Notes: generated from the letters alone by a model not told the origin. A DNA stretch of 64,000 nt from CAYRHN01 sp964424115 (GCA_964424115.1 CAYRHN010000009.1:106860-170859), one strand, 5' to 3'; positions 33,891-42,601 are shown, counted from the first letter of the stretch. Numbers and translations are program-made.

Positions 33891-34850
33891 ATGCCTACCA
33901 TATTACTTACTGCACCTTACATGATCCCTTTTGTGGATCGTTTCCGCCCCATCTTAGAAAGCTACGGGCTAGATGTTATCGTCCCGGTTGTGAATGAACG
34001 TCTCTCGGAAGCCGAGATCCTCTCCTACGCCGGAAAATTTGACGCCACCATCTGCGGCGATGACCGCTATTCTGCTGAAGTAATTCAGCGTTGTTTGCCG
34101 CGCCTGAGGGTCATCTCCAAGTGGGGCACTGGCATTGACTCGATCGACAAGCCCGCCGCTGAACGGTTAGGCGTGCAGGTGCGTAATACCCCCAACGCAT
34201 TCACCCTGCCGGTCTCCGATAGCGTGTTGGGATACATCCTGGCCTTTGCCCGCCGCCAGCCGTGGATGGACCGAGCCCTTAAGGCCGGGGTTTGGGAAAA
34301 GATCCCCGGCCGTTCGCTCAGCGAATGTACTCTGGGTGTGATTGGCGTTGGCAATATCGGTAAGGCTGTCCTGCGCCGCGCGCGCAGCTTTGGTATGCGC
34401 CTGCTGGGCAACGACATTCAACCCATTGCACCAGACTTTCTTTTGGAAAATAATGTTCTAAAAGTAGATCTTTCCACGCTGCTCCACGAATCCGATTTTG
34501 TCAGCGTCAACTGCGACCTCAATCCCACCAGCCTCCACCTGATCAATTCAGAGACCCTGGCCTGGATGAAGCCCACAGCCATCTTGATCAACACCGCCCG
34601 CGGGCCGATCGTCGATGAACCAGCCCTGATCGCCGCTCTGCAGGCCGGTTGGCTGGCCGGGGCAGCCCTGGATGTGTTCGAGATTGAACCGCTGCCCGCT
34701 GAATCTCCTCTGCGCAGCATGGATAATGTTATGCTGGCTGCGCACAACTCCAATTCCAGCCCCGCAGCCTGGGAACGTGTGCACTGGAATACCATCTACA
34801 ACCTGTTGGACGGGTTGGGAATCCCGCATGCTGAAGATCTTTCAAGGTAG
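33891..34850 (+). CDS. D-isomer-specific 2-hydroxyacid dehydrogenase
   Basis: The 319-residue NAD-dependent dehydrogenase resembles phosphoglycerate dehydrogenases. SKWGTGIDSIDKPAAERLGV marks the first domain, LGVIGVGNIGKAVLRRA near 145 is the nucleotide-binding loop, ILINTARGPIVDE has the catalytic Arg, DVFEIEPLP the Glu and AAHNSNSSP the His. The first domain has MIPFVDRFRPILESYGLDV. No ribosome site is visible, which fits the leaderless promoter in front. In a glycan locus it probably oxidises or reduces a sugar acid or glycerate-like unit rather than serving serine synthesis, but the sequence alone does not settle that. Confidence 0.87.
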   Translation: MPTILLTAPYMIPFVDRFRPILESYGLDVIVPVVNERLSEAEILSYAGKFDATICGDDRYSAEVIQRCLPRLRVISKWGTGIDSIDKPAAERLGVQVRNTPNAFTLPVSDSVLGYILAFARRQPWMDRALKAGVWEKIPGRSLSECTLGVIGVGNIGKAVLRRARSFGMRLLGNDIQPIAPDFLLENNVLKVDLSTLLHESDFVSVNCDLNPTSLHLINSETLAWMKPTAILINTARGPIVDEPALIAALQAGWLAGAALDVFEIEPLPAESPLRSMDNVMLAAHNSNSSPAAWERVHWNTIYNLLDGLGIPHAEDLSR

Positions 34851-34908
34851 AGCGTAGATAATTTTTGGAATTTTAACCTCTCTCTATTCTCCGAAAAAGG
34901 AGTAACGC

Positions 34909-35673
34909 ATGACTTCGAGAAAACGTGTAATGCTCATTACCGGCGCAGCCGGGGGAATTGGACGCGCAACGGTGCAAGAATTTCACCAGCACGGTTGGAC
35001 AGTCATCGGTGTAGATCGAAATGAATTTGGAGAAGGATTCCCCGAAACTGGCCAGTTCATCCGCGCCGATATCTCCGACCCGCGTGCCCTGGAAGATATT
35101 TACGAAAAGGCGCGCGCCTTCAGTCCATTGTTGGATGCCGTGGTACATAACGCCGCCCTGCAAATCTCCAAGCCTCTGATTGAAACCACTGCCGAAGAAT
35201 GGGATGCCGTGATGGCCTCCAACTTGCGCTCGGTCTTCCTGGGCGCCAAATTGGCCTTTCCGCTCTTTAAGGAAGCCGGCGGCGGAGCGATTGTTAACGT
35301 CTCCTCCGTGCATGCCATCGCCACATCGGCAAATATCGCTGCCTACGCTGCCAGCAAGGGCGGTCTGCTGGCGCTCACCCGTGCCATGGCAATCGAGTTC
35401 GCCAAAGATAACATCCGTGTAAACGCCATTCTTCCCGGTGCAGTGGATACCCCTATGCTGCGCGCTGGCTTTAACCGCGGGCACCTTTCCGGCCTGACCG
35501 TCCATGCACAGCTGGAGAACCTGGCCAGCAAAACCGTCAACGGACGCGTCGGACAGCCGGAGGAGATCGCCCACGCCATTTATTTCCTGGCCGATACTAC
35601 CCAATCTTCCTTTATGACCGGGCAGGCTTTGGTAGTGGATGGCGGCGCTACCGCCAGGTTAAGCACTGAATGA
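34909..35673 (+). CDS. SDR-family oxidoreductase
   Basis: The 254-residue classical SDR has LITGAAGGIGRATVQEF, the catalytic Ser in IVNVSSVHAI, Tyr-x3-Lys in AAYAASKGG and the C-terminal FMTGQALVVDGGATA. An Asp in VIGVDRNEF suggests NAD preference. A strong AAAGGAG is placed 6 bases before the ATG; CTCC seven bases further up could pair with GGAG and partly hide it. The stop overlaps the next ATG as ATGA. It belongs with the adjacent hydroxyacid dehydrogenase and the cytidylyltransferase as a sub-operon. Confidence 0.87.
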   Translation: MTSRKRVMLITGAAGGIGRATVQEFHQHGWTVIGVDRNEFGEGFPETGQFIRADISDPRALEDIYEKARAFSPLLDAVVHNAALQISKPLIETTAEEWDAVMASNLRSVFLGAKLAFPLFKEAGGGAIVNVSSVHAIATSANIAAYAASKGGLLALTRAMAIEFAKDNIRVNAILPGAVDTPMLRAGFNRGHLSGLTVHAQLENLASKTVNGRVGQPEEIAHAIYFLADTTQSSFMTGQALVVDGGATARLSTE

Positions 35674-36479
35674 GCGCCAAAGAATTCATCAAGAAAGTTC
35701 TCCCCACGCCGCTGGCAAACGGCTTACGTGAAGGGCGCGATGCTCTTCTGCGTGCTCGTGATTGGCCGCAGGCCACCTTCAACCCTGTCCGACGCGATAC
35801 CATTCACCGCCTGGCAGAATTGAAAGATTCGCGCAAAGGGGAACGCTGCTTCATTCTGGGCAACGGCCCCAGCCTGCGCCAGACTGACCTCTCCCGCCTG
35901 AAGACCGAGGCCACGCTGGGGATGAACCGCATTTACATGGCCTTTCCGGAAATGGGCTTCCAGACCAGCTATTTCCTTTCCGTAAATGACCTGGTCATCG
36001 AGCAGTGCGCCACTGACATCCAGGCGCTAAAAATTCCACGCTTTGTCTCCTGGCGCGCTCACCGCTGGTTGAAGCCGGAGGAAAACCTGTATTTCCTTCA
36101 CACCACCTATACCGGGCCGCGTTTTGCCAGAGATATTCGCGGGCGGTTGTGGGAAAGCGCCACCGTCACCTATGTGGCCTTGCAGGTGGCCTTCTTCCTC
36201 GGCTTCCAGCAGGTTGTCCTGATTGGTGTGGATCACAACTTCGTCACCCAGGGCAAACCCAACACCACCATCGTCTCACAGGGCGACGATCCCAACCATT
36301 TCAACCCGGCCTATTTCGGCAAGGGTTTCCGCTGGCAGTTACCCGATCTGGACACCTCGGAACGAGGATATCTGATGGCCCGCCAGGCCTACGAACAGGC
36401 GGGACGCGAGGTAGTGGACGCCACCATTGGCGGCAAGCTGCGCATCTTCCGCCGCGTGGAATACGACAGCCTGTTTTAA
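35670..36479 (+). CDS. DUF115/MptE-like protein with GT42-style GNGPSL motif
   Basis: The 269-residue protein shows CFILGNGPSLRQTDLSRLK near residue 57, then LGMNRIYMAFPEMGFQTSYFLSVND, and later YVALQVAFFLGFQQVVLIGVDHNF. This pattern is shared by the DUF115 group (MptE-like and motility accessory factors) and by GT42 sialyltransferases such as Campylobacter CstI, which begin with the same GNGPSL loop for CMP-sialate binding. No folate or pterin gene is near; two nonulosonate synthases and three CMP-sugar synthetases are. A CMP-nonulosonate transferase is therefore a reasonable reading but remains unproven. It is translationally coupled to the SDR before it. Confidence 0.72.
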   Translation: MSAKEFIKKVLPTPLANGLREGRDALLRARDWPQATFNPVRRDTIHRLAELKDSRKGERCFILGNGPSLRQTDLSRLKTEATLGMNRIYMAFPEMGFQTSYFLSVNDLVIEQCATDIQALKIPRFVSWRAHRWLKPEENLYFLHTTYTGPRFARDIRGRLWESATVTYVALQVAFFLGFQQVVLIGVDHNFVTQGKPNTTIVSQGDDPNHFNPAYFGKGFRWQLPDLDTSERGYLMARQAYEQAGREVVDATIGGKLRIFRRVEYDSLF

Positions 36480-36482
36480 ATC

Positions 36483-37421
36483 ATGAACGATCTGCCGCGC
36501 GTCTCGATCATTACGCCCTCCTTCAACCAGGCCGCTTATTTGGAAAGCACGCTACGCTCGGTGTTGGAGCAGGGCTATCCCAACCTGGAATACCTGGTAG
36601 TGGACGGTGGATCAGACGACGGCAGCCTGGAGATCATCCAAAAATATGCCCCCCGCTTATCCTGGTGGGTATCTGAGAAAGACCGCGGGCAGGCTGACGC
36701 GATTAACAAAGGCTTTGCGCGGGCTACCGGCGAGATCATTGCCTGGTTGAATTCCGACGACCTGTACCTGCCAGAGGCGATCCTGGGCGCTGTCCAGTCC
36801 TTTCGACAAAACCCCGAATGTGGGATGGTCTTCAGCGATGTACGCTCGATCGATGAGCACGGCAAGCTCTTCAATATCATGCGCTACGGCAACTGGTCCC
36901 TGGAAGATCTGATGGCTTTCAACATCATCGGCCAGCCAGGGGTTTTCATGCGCCGGACGGTTCTGGAACAAGCTGGTTATCTTGATCTGACTTACCATTA
37001 CCTGCTGGACCACCAGTTGTGGCTGCGGGTCGCCCAGGCCGCTCCCATCCTCCACATTCCAGGGGAATGGGCTGCAGCGCGCTTCCACGCCCAGGCCAAG
37101 AACATTGCTCAGGCTGCTCATTTTGGAGAGGAAGCTTACCGGATCGTGGACTGGATGGAGCGGCAGCCCTGCCTGGCTGAAAAATTCGCACGCAACCGTC
37201 GGAAGATCACTGCTGCCGCCCACCGCTTCAACGCCCGTTACTTGCTGGATGGGGGACAGCCGCGGGCGGCGCTGAAATACTATGCGCGTAGCTTTATAAT
37301 TCGTCCGTCTACTGCCCTCAAAGAATGGAAACGCATCCTTTACTGCTTTCCAGCCATGCTTGGATTGGGGAGGATCAAAGACTGGGTACTGGCCCGAAGA
37401 AGGCGCCAATATGAATCCTGA
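36483..37421 (+). CDS. Glycosyltransferase, GT2 family
   Basis: The 312-residue GT-A protein has VSIITPSFNQAAYLESTLRS, LVVDGGSDDGSLEII, WVSEKDRGQADAINKGF and IIAWLNSDDLYLPEA, the last giving the metal-binding SDD. The catalytic region is LLDHQLWLRVA. A C-terminal helical part of about 80 residues follows. It is a close relative of the enzyme at 38959. It overlaps the GT-C gene downstream by 11 bases. Confidence 0.92.
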   Translation: MNDLPRVSIITPSFNQAAYLESTLRSVLEQGYPNLEYLVVDGGSDDGSLEIIQKYAPRLSWWVSEKDRGQADAINKGFARATGEIIAWLNSDDLYLPEAILGAVQSFRQNPECGMVFSDVRSIDEHGKLFNIMRYGNWSLEDLMAFNIIGQPGVFMRRTVLEQAGYLDLTYHYLLDHQLWLRVAQAAPILHIPGEWAAARFHAQAKNIAQAAHFGEEAYRIVDWMERQPCLAEKFARNRRKITAAAHRFNARYLLDGGQPRAALKYYARSFIIRPSTALKEWKRILYCFPAMLGLGRIKDWVLARRRRQYES

Positions 37422-38955
37422 GCCCGCTGAAAATCTGCCGCTGCCTACCAATAAAGATTCGCGCAAGCTTTCTAGATGGCAACTTGCGCTGCTTATTCTG
37501 GTATTGTTGCTTGGGTTAGGCGTTCGTTTGTTCAACCTGTTTGCCCCTCCATTGGATTTTCACCCCGTGCGCCAGCTACGTTCTGCGCTGATCGCCCGAG
37601 ATCTTTATTATCAAATGACCCCCAATATGAACGCCGACCTGCGTCTGGCTGCCCATAATACAGTGCCGGTTGAAGTTCTGGAACCCCCCATTCTTGAGAC
37701 CTTTGTCAGCTTCGCCTATTTACTTGCCGGCAGTGAGATTCTCTGGATTGCACGCCTGTTCTCAATTCTATTTTGGATTACCGGCGGGTTGGCACTTTTT
37801 TTCATCCTACGTCGCTATTTTCCATTTTTCCCTTCGTTATTATCCCTGGCTTATTTCCTTTATCTCCCCTTTGGGGTCTACGCAAGCCGCGCTTTCCAGC
37901 CGGATCCCTTGATGGTCATGTGCATCTTGCTCTCCATCTTCGCCCTCATTCGCTGGACGGAAAAACCGGATTGGAAACGTGCCCTGCTGACAGGTCTGGC
38001 CGGTGGAATTACTATTCTAATCAAAGTAACCGCCGGGTTGTTCCTGGTTGGGATTTTTGCCGCAGTAATCCTCTATGCATTTGGCTGGAAAGCCGCGCTG
38101 CGCAATTGGAGAACCTACCTGATCGCCGTTTTGTGCATCCTTCCCACCCTGATTTATTACATTTTTCTAAATTCAGGTACTTCCTCCAATTATTTTGCAT
38201 TTTGGACCGTCTCGATGTCCGGTTTGCTGTTAACTAGCAAATTTTACTTGCAATGGCTGACCATGATTGACGGATTGATTAGCCTTCCTATCTTGGTTGC
38301 ATCTCTATTGGGGATTCTATTGGCCCCAACCCGCTTTAAACCTGTTCTATTGGGCCTTTGGCTTGGTTATATTCTCTATGGCCTGCTCTGGCCCTTTCAA
38401 TATACTTCTCACGAATATTACCACCTCATGATCGTCCCAATTGCCGCGCTAAGCCTGGCAGGACTATTGGAAACTATCCTGGCTCGCCTGGCATCTATGT
38501 CAAAAATTGTGCGCTGGGTTTCCGCCGGTATTTTCATTACTGTGTGCGCCTTTTCCTTGTGGACCGCACGCTCGGCCTTATTGGTGAATGACAATGCCAA
38601 TGAACCTGAAAGCTGGCGCCGGGTTGGCGAAGCGATCCCTCTCGATGAACATTTTGTTGCCCTGGTCCCCGATTACGGGGTGCGTCTGCAATATTACGGT
38701 TGGCGCAAAGCCGATTTCTACTGGCCTAATTCCGGCGACCTGGCTGTGCGCGACTTGCGCGGCGTACCGCTGGAAGACTACCGTGCCTATTTTGAGGATG
38801 CAGTTCAGGGTGCTGACCTCTTCCTGGTAGCCGCTTATACTGAGTTTGAAAAACAACCCGAATTGCAGCAGATCCTTTCAGGTTACAAAGTTTACGTTGA
38901 GGGGAATGGCTTCACTATCTATGACCTCACCCAACCGGTTACTCCTGCACCATAA
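37411..38955 (+). CDS. GT-C membrane glycosyltransferase, ArnT/PMT-like
   Basis: The 514-residue protein has about eleven hydrophobic helices. The N-terminal loop FAPPLDFHPVRQLRSALIARDLY resembles the first outer loop of ArnT/PMT enzymes, with Asp-Phe-His-Pro in place of a plain Asp-Glu. The YTSHEYYHLMIVP motif in a later loop is another family feature. The outer C-terminal segment (VPDYGVRLQYYGWR) is short. The ATG at 37411 lies within the end of the preceding gene with AAGG in front. It is predicted to transfer a sugar from a lipid carrier outside the cell. The DNA is relatively A+T-rich in its middle part. Confidence 0.83.
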   Translation: MNPEPAENLPLPTNKDSRKLSRWQLALLILVLLLGLGVRLFNLFAPPLDFHPVRQLRSALIARDLYYQMTPNMNADLRLAAHNTVPVEVLEPPILETFVSFAYLLAGSEILWIARLFSILFWITGGLALFFILRRYFPFFPSLLSLAYFLYLPFGVYASRAFQPDPLMVMCILLSIFALIRWTEKPDWKRALLTGLAGGITILIKVTAGLFLVGIFAAVILYAFGWKAALRNWRTYLIAVLCILPTLIYYIFLNSGTSSNYFAFWTVSMSGLLLTSKFYLQWLTMIDGLISLPILVASLLGILLAPTRFKPVLLGLWLGYILYGLLWPFQYTSHEYYHLMIVPIAALSLAGLLETILARLASMSKIVRWVSAGIFITVCAFSLWTARSALLVNDNANEPESWRRVGEAIPLDEHFVALVPDYGVRLQYYGWRKADFYWPNSGDLAVRDLRGVPLEDYRAYFEDAVQGADLFLVAAYTEFEKQPELQQILSGYKVYVEGNGFTIYDLTQPVTPAP

Positions 38956-38958
38956 GAG

Positions 38959-39738
38959 ATGCCCATGTCCGATCCTCTTGTAACGATAGTCACTCCTTCC
39001 TATAACCAGGCGCAATTCCTGGAGGCCACCATGCGCTCGGTCTTAGAGCAGGATTATACCAACCTGGAGTACATCGTTGTAGATGGCGGCTCGCAGGACG
39101 GCAGCCGCGAGATCATTGAGCGCTATGCCGGGCGTTTGGCCTGGTGGGTCTCGGAAAAAGATCGCGGTCAAACAGATGCGATCAACAAGGGTTTTGCTCA
39201 CGCGCACGGCGAGATTTTGGCCTGGCTGAACTCGGACGACACCTACCAGCCCGGCACGGTTCGCCAGGCTGTCGAGGCGCTGCAAAATTACCCTGAAGCG
39301 GGCATGGTCTATGCAGATACCGCCTTCATCGATGCCGATGGCAAGGTGATCGGCAAATTCCCTGCTGCTCAAACTGACCTGGCACGTCTGCGCCGCGGCT
39401 ACGTACATGTGCCTCAGCAATCCTCTTTCTGGCGAGCCAGCCTATGGAAGAAGGTCGGCCCGCTTGATTCTGGCTTCTTCTTTGCCATGGATTACGATCT
39501 GTGGGTACGCCTGGCGCACCTGGCCCCGCTGCGCTACCTGCCCGGTCCGGTGTGGGCTAACTTCCGTCTGCACGGTGATGCCAAGACCATCTCTGCCGAT
39601 GACCGCTGCTGGCCGGAAATGCTGCGTGTACATTACCGTAATGGGGGTTCGTTCTTTGCCCCGATCGTAGCCAAATATTACCTGCGTAAATTGGCTGCCC
39701 CGTTCATCCGCTGGAAGCGGCGCAAGATGTTCTCCTGA
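38959..39738 (+). CDS. Glycosyltransferase, GT2 family
   Basis: The 259-residue protein is a shorter paralogue of the one at 36483: VTIVTPSYNQAQFLEATMRS, IVVDGGSQDGSREII, WVSEKDRGQTDAINKGF and ILAWLNSDDTYQPG are all conserved, and the acceptor region has MDYDLWVRLA. A second start codon lies two codons downstream. It is the last gene that clearly belongs to the glycan locus; the next gene is 6 bases further on but unrelated. Confidence 0.92.
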   Translation: MPMSDPLVTIVTPSYNQAQFLEATMRSVLEQDYTNLEYIVVDGGSQDGSREIIERYAGRLAWWVSEKDRGQTDAINKGFAHAHGEILAWLNSDDTYQPGTVRQAVEALQNYPEAGMVYADTAFIDADGKVIGKFPAAQTDLARLRRGYVHVPQQSSFWRASLWKKVGPLDSGFFFAMDYDLWVRLAHLAPLRYLPGPVWANFRLHGDAKTISADDRCWPEMLRVHYRNGGSFFAPIVAKYYLRKLAAPFIRWKRRKMFS

Positions 39739-39744
39739 TCTACT

Positions 39745-40107
39745 ATGCCTGCCAAAGAACCCGCGCCTCACGGTACCTTTTTACAAGAGATCGGCTATCG
39801 CTTCCGATTGTTCTTCGCATTATTGGTGGATAAGAGGGTGGGATGGCTTTCCAAACTGCTGGTACTGGTTGCTGTGGCATACGTATTTAACCCATTCGAC
39901 CTCCCCAGCCTTTTGGATGATGCCGTGGTGCTGATACTGCTTTCGATCCTCTTTGTGGAAATGGCTCCCCTTGAGATCGTCAACGAACATCTGGACCGCA
40001 TGCGCCGCACTATCCCCGGTAAATGGCGGGAAGTACCGCGCAATTCAGATGAAGTGATCGATGGTCGCTTTATCGAACCGGATGACAAGAAAGATCAAAA
40101 GCCCTGA
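39745..40107 (+). CDS. YkvA-like (DUF1232) small membrane protein
   Basis: The 120-residue protein contains a single hydrophobic hairpin with KLLVLVAVAYVFNPFDLPSLLDDAVVLILLSILF, in parts typical of DUF1232: the NPFDL turn followed by an acidic DD pair. The tail is charged and ends in DDKKDQKP. Function in the family is unknown. It lies 6 bases after the last glycosyltransferase and may be transcribed with it. Confidence 0.75.
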   Translation: MPAKEPAPHGTFLQEIGYRFRLFFALLVDKRVGWLSKLLVLVAVAYVFNPFDLPSLLDDAVVLILLSILFVEMAPLEIVNEHLDRMRRTIPGKWREVPRNSDEVIDGRFIEPDDKKDQKP

Positions 40108-40110
40108 CAT

Positions 40111-40139
40111 TTGACCGATCCGTTCCGTGGGCGTATACT
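40111..40139 (+). promoter_or_regulatory. Sigma70-type promoter of moeB
   Basis: TTGACC (40111-40116), 17 bases and TATACT (40134-40139) form a near-consensus promoter. The leader of about 32 bases contains TGAGGA, placed well for the ATG at 40178. It marks the end of the glycan operon. Confidence 0.78.
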
Positions 40140-40177
40140 GAATTGAAATTACCCCTCACTTCTCCTGAGGAAAATTT

Positions 40178-41335
40178 ATGGTCCAATTATCTCAAGAGGA
40201 AATCCTGCGTTATTCCCGCCACCTCATCATTCCGGATGTGGGATTGGAAGGGCAGCGCCGTCTGAAATCTGCCAGCGTTTTAATCGTTGGCAGCGGAGGA
40301 TTGGGTTCCCCAGCCGCGCTTTACCTGGCTGCCGCAGGAGTGGGACGGATTGGATTGGTGGATTTTGACCAGGTTGAATCCTCCAACCTGCAGCGTCAGG
40401 TTATCCACACCACCTCGCGGGTGGGAATACTGAAAACAGAATCCGCCCGCCGTCAGTTACAGGATCTTAATCCGTATATCCAGGTCGAATGCTTCAACGA
40501 AGTCTTCAGTTCCGCTAATGCTGAAAACATTGCTAAAGGCTACGATATTTTCCTGGATGGGACGGATAATTTTCCCACTCGTTATCTATTGAACGACCTG
40601 GCCACCCTCACCTGGCGCCCATACATCTACGGTTCTGTGTTCCGCTTTGAGGGCCAGGTGAGCGTTTTTGACGCCCGCCGCGGGCCGTGCTACCGCTGCC
40701 TCTTTCCCGTTCCGCCACCTCCCTACAGCTTGCCTTCCTGCTCCAACAGCGGAGTGCTTGGCGCCGTACCCGGCACGATTGGCACCTTGCAGGCCAGCGA
40801 GGCGCTCAAACTGATCCTTGGGATTGGCGAGCCATTGATTGGAAGATTATTGCTGTATGACGCGCTGGAAATGAGCTTTCAGACCGTAAGAGTAAATAAG
40901 AATCCCCATTGTCCTCTATGCGGTGCCGCCCCCCAGATCACCGCCCTGATCGATTACGAGCAATTCTGCGGCGTTCCCGCCCGCCAAGATCCGCAAAACC
41001 ACCAGCGCGCCCTGCCGCCAGAATGGCAAATCAGCCCGGCCCACTTGGCAGCCGAACTGGCCGGGCCTACCCCGCCGCATTTACTGGATGTGCGCGCCGT
41101 CGTGGAATTACAGGTTTCCGGCCTGCCCGGCGCAGAAGTAATTCCGCTGGAACAACTTCCTGCTCAGATCAACCGTCTGGACCCCTCCATAACTTATGTC
41201 ACCCTCTGCCGCAGCGGAGAACGCGGCGCCCGCGCCGCAGCCTTACTGCGCGCTGCCGGGCTGAACGCCCGCTGCCTGACTGGCGGCCTGAATGCCTGGG
41301 CCGAACAGGTCGACCCAACCGTCCTCCAATATTGA
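40178..41335 (+). CDS. moeB: Molybdopterin-synthase adenylyltransferase with rhodanese domain
   Basis: The 385-residue protein has an E1-like ThiF/MoeB domain: SGGLGSPAALYLAAAGVG binds ATP, LVDFDQVESSNLQRQ has the acidic metal residue, and zinc ligands are seen as CYRC near 170 and CPLC near 245. A C-terminal rhodanese domain follows (about 280-385) with the active-site Cys in TLCRSGERGARAA. It activates the C-terminus of a small sulfur carrier (MoaD or ThiS type) by adenylation, and the rhodanese may supply sulfur. No moaD, moaE or thiS gene is near. It has its own promoter, with GAGGA before the ATG. Confidence 0.9.
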   Translation: MVQLSQEEILRYSRHLIIPDVGLEGQRRLKSASVLIVGSGGLGSPAALYLAAAGVGRIGLVDFDQVESSNLQRQVIHTTSRVGILKTESARRQLQDLNPYIQVECFNEVFSSANAENIAKGYDIFLDGTDNFPTRYLLNDLATLTWRPYIYGSVFRFEGQVSVFDARRGPCYRCLFPVPPPPYSLPSCSNSGVLGAVPGTIGTLQASEALKLILGIGEPLIGRLLLYDALEMSFQTVRVNKNPHCPLCGAAPQITALIDYEQFCGVPARQDPQNHQRALPPEWQISPAHLAAELAGPTPPHLLDVRAVVELQVSGLPGAEVIPLEQLPAQINRLDPSITYVTLCRSGERGARAAALLRAAGLNARCLTGGLNAWAEQVDPTVLQY

Positions 41336-41358
41336 CCCACCTCAAAAAGGAACTTGCT

Positions 41359-42192
41359 ATGCGTCTGAAATTGATTGTCCTCCTGCTCTGCACCGGCCTG
41401 CTCCTGCCGGCCTGCAACGTACCCGTAGCCCCCACTGTCGATCAAAACTTGGTGAACACTGCCGTAGCAGAACAACTGACTGCCCAGGCACCTACCATCA
41501 CTCCTCTCCCGCCCACTCCCATTCCCCCCACCGAGACGCCCATTCCCGCGCCCATGCTGCCCGTTTTAATTAATCAGCAATTCAGTGAAGAATCCAATAC
41601 TCCCGCCACCTACACGATTAATGCTGCATATCCCCACCTGGACCCTGCTACCGTCAGCCAGACCGAGCCTTTCGATAGTGACGTCGAGACCCTGGTGATG
41701 TCTGTGGTCAACGCCATGCGTACCGATTTTCTCACAGCCGGGATAGGCCTGCCAGACCCAACCATGGGCAGCACATTAGAAGTGAACTACAACGCCCCTT
41801 ATATTTCCCCAAATCTGATCAGTCTAAAATTTTATTTCAATTTTTATTATGCCGGGGCAGCGCATCCCAACATGATGTACCAGTCCTACACCTATGATGT
41901 GGTCAACCAGCAAATCCTGGCGCTGGCAGACCTGTTCCAATCCGGCAGCAATTATTTACAAGTAGTTTCAGATTACTGCGTGGCAGAGTTGACCACCCGC
42001 CTCGGCGCAGATGCCTGGCTGGCCGGTGCCGGACCCGACCTGGCCAATTTCAAGACCTGGAACATTACCCCCACCGGCCTGGCAATCACCTTTGACCCCT
42101 ACCAGGTGGCCGCTTATGCGGCTGGACCGCAGGAAGTGCTCATCCCGTATGACGTGCTGTCCTCGATTTACCTGCCGCAGTACCGACCTTGA
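41359..42192 (+). CDS. Lipoprotein with DUF3298 (RsiV/PdaC-like) domain
   Basis: The 277-residue protein begins with a lipoprotein signal peptide with lipobox LLPAC (Cys near 19), then a Thr/Pro-rich linker (about 45-65). Residues about 75-275 match the DUF4163/DUF3298 layout of RsiV and PdaC: an INAAYPHLD start, YYAGAAHPNMMYQSYTYD and LADLFQSGSNYLQVVSDYC. Such domains bind lysozyme in RsiV; here the role is unknown. AAAAAGGA precedes the ATG at 41359. A much longer in-frame reading upstream overlaps moeB and is rejected. Confidence 0.83.
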   Translation: MRLKLIVLLLCTGLLLPACNVPVAPTVDQNLVNTAVAEQLTAQAPTITPLPPTPIPPTETPIPAPMLPVLINQQFSEESNTPATYTINAAYPHLDPATVSQTEPFDSDVETLVMSVVNAMRTDFLTAGIGLPDPTMGSTLEVNYNAPYISPNLISLKFYFNFYYAGAAHPNMMYQSYTYDVVNQQILALADLFQSGSNYLQVVSDYCVAELTTRLGADAWLAGAGPDLANFKTWNITPTGLAITFDPYQVAAYAAGPQEVLIPYDVLSSIYLPQYRP

Positions 42193-42204
42193 TCCTTAGC
42201 CGGC

Positions 42205-42558
42205 TCAATGCTCCTTTAAGAACACCAAGAAGAACGGCGCCGCATACGGAAAAAGGAAAGTAGCCACGCCCCAATCCACCATCGAGCGGTCCAACCCGCG
42301 CGCCATGATGATCGCCATGATCGTCGCGCCGATCTGGGTGAACAACGTGGCATATACAAACGTCCCCAGCTTAAGGAATACAGCCGGGTTATTGAAGACT
42401 TTGACAAATGTATCCACCAATGTTGCTGGCCAGAAAGACACGTAGCGCCAGACATCACTAAAGTTCGGGTTAGGATCCCAGGTGGAAAGGATGTACATAC
42501 CGGTAAGCACAAGCGCCAACATTGCAAAGATCAGGGTAAATGCCGCTGTAATTTTCAT
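42205..42558 (-). CDS. Small membrane protein of unknown function
   Basis: The 117-residue protein has an N-terminal hydrophobic helix (AAFTLIFAMLALVLTGMYIL) and two or three more (VYATLFTQIGATIMAIIMA and VATFLFPYAAPFFLVF). I do not recognise the family. The ATG at 42558 has GGAGAGG 5 bases upstream, and a promoter sits directly before that, so it is a genuine separate gene. It converges on the DUF3298 lipoprotein gene with only 12 bases between. Confidence 0.72.
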   Translation of the reverse strand: MKITAAFTLIFAMLALVLTGMYILSTWDPNPNFSDVWRYVSFWPATLVDTFVKVFNNPAVFLKLGTFVYATLFTQIGATIMAIIMARGLDRSMVDWGVATFLFPYAAPFFLVFLKEH

Positions 42559-42601
42559 TCCAACCTCTCCTGCCAAGCTATAGATCAATTACTGCATCCA
42601 A

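Noticed and set aside
40909..41358. An N-terminal extension of the DUF3298 lipoprotein through the moeB gene
   Set aside because: The extension is Arg/Pro-rich and out of frame with moeB; the lipoprotein signal and ribosome site put the start at 41359.
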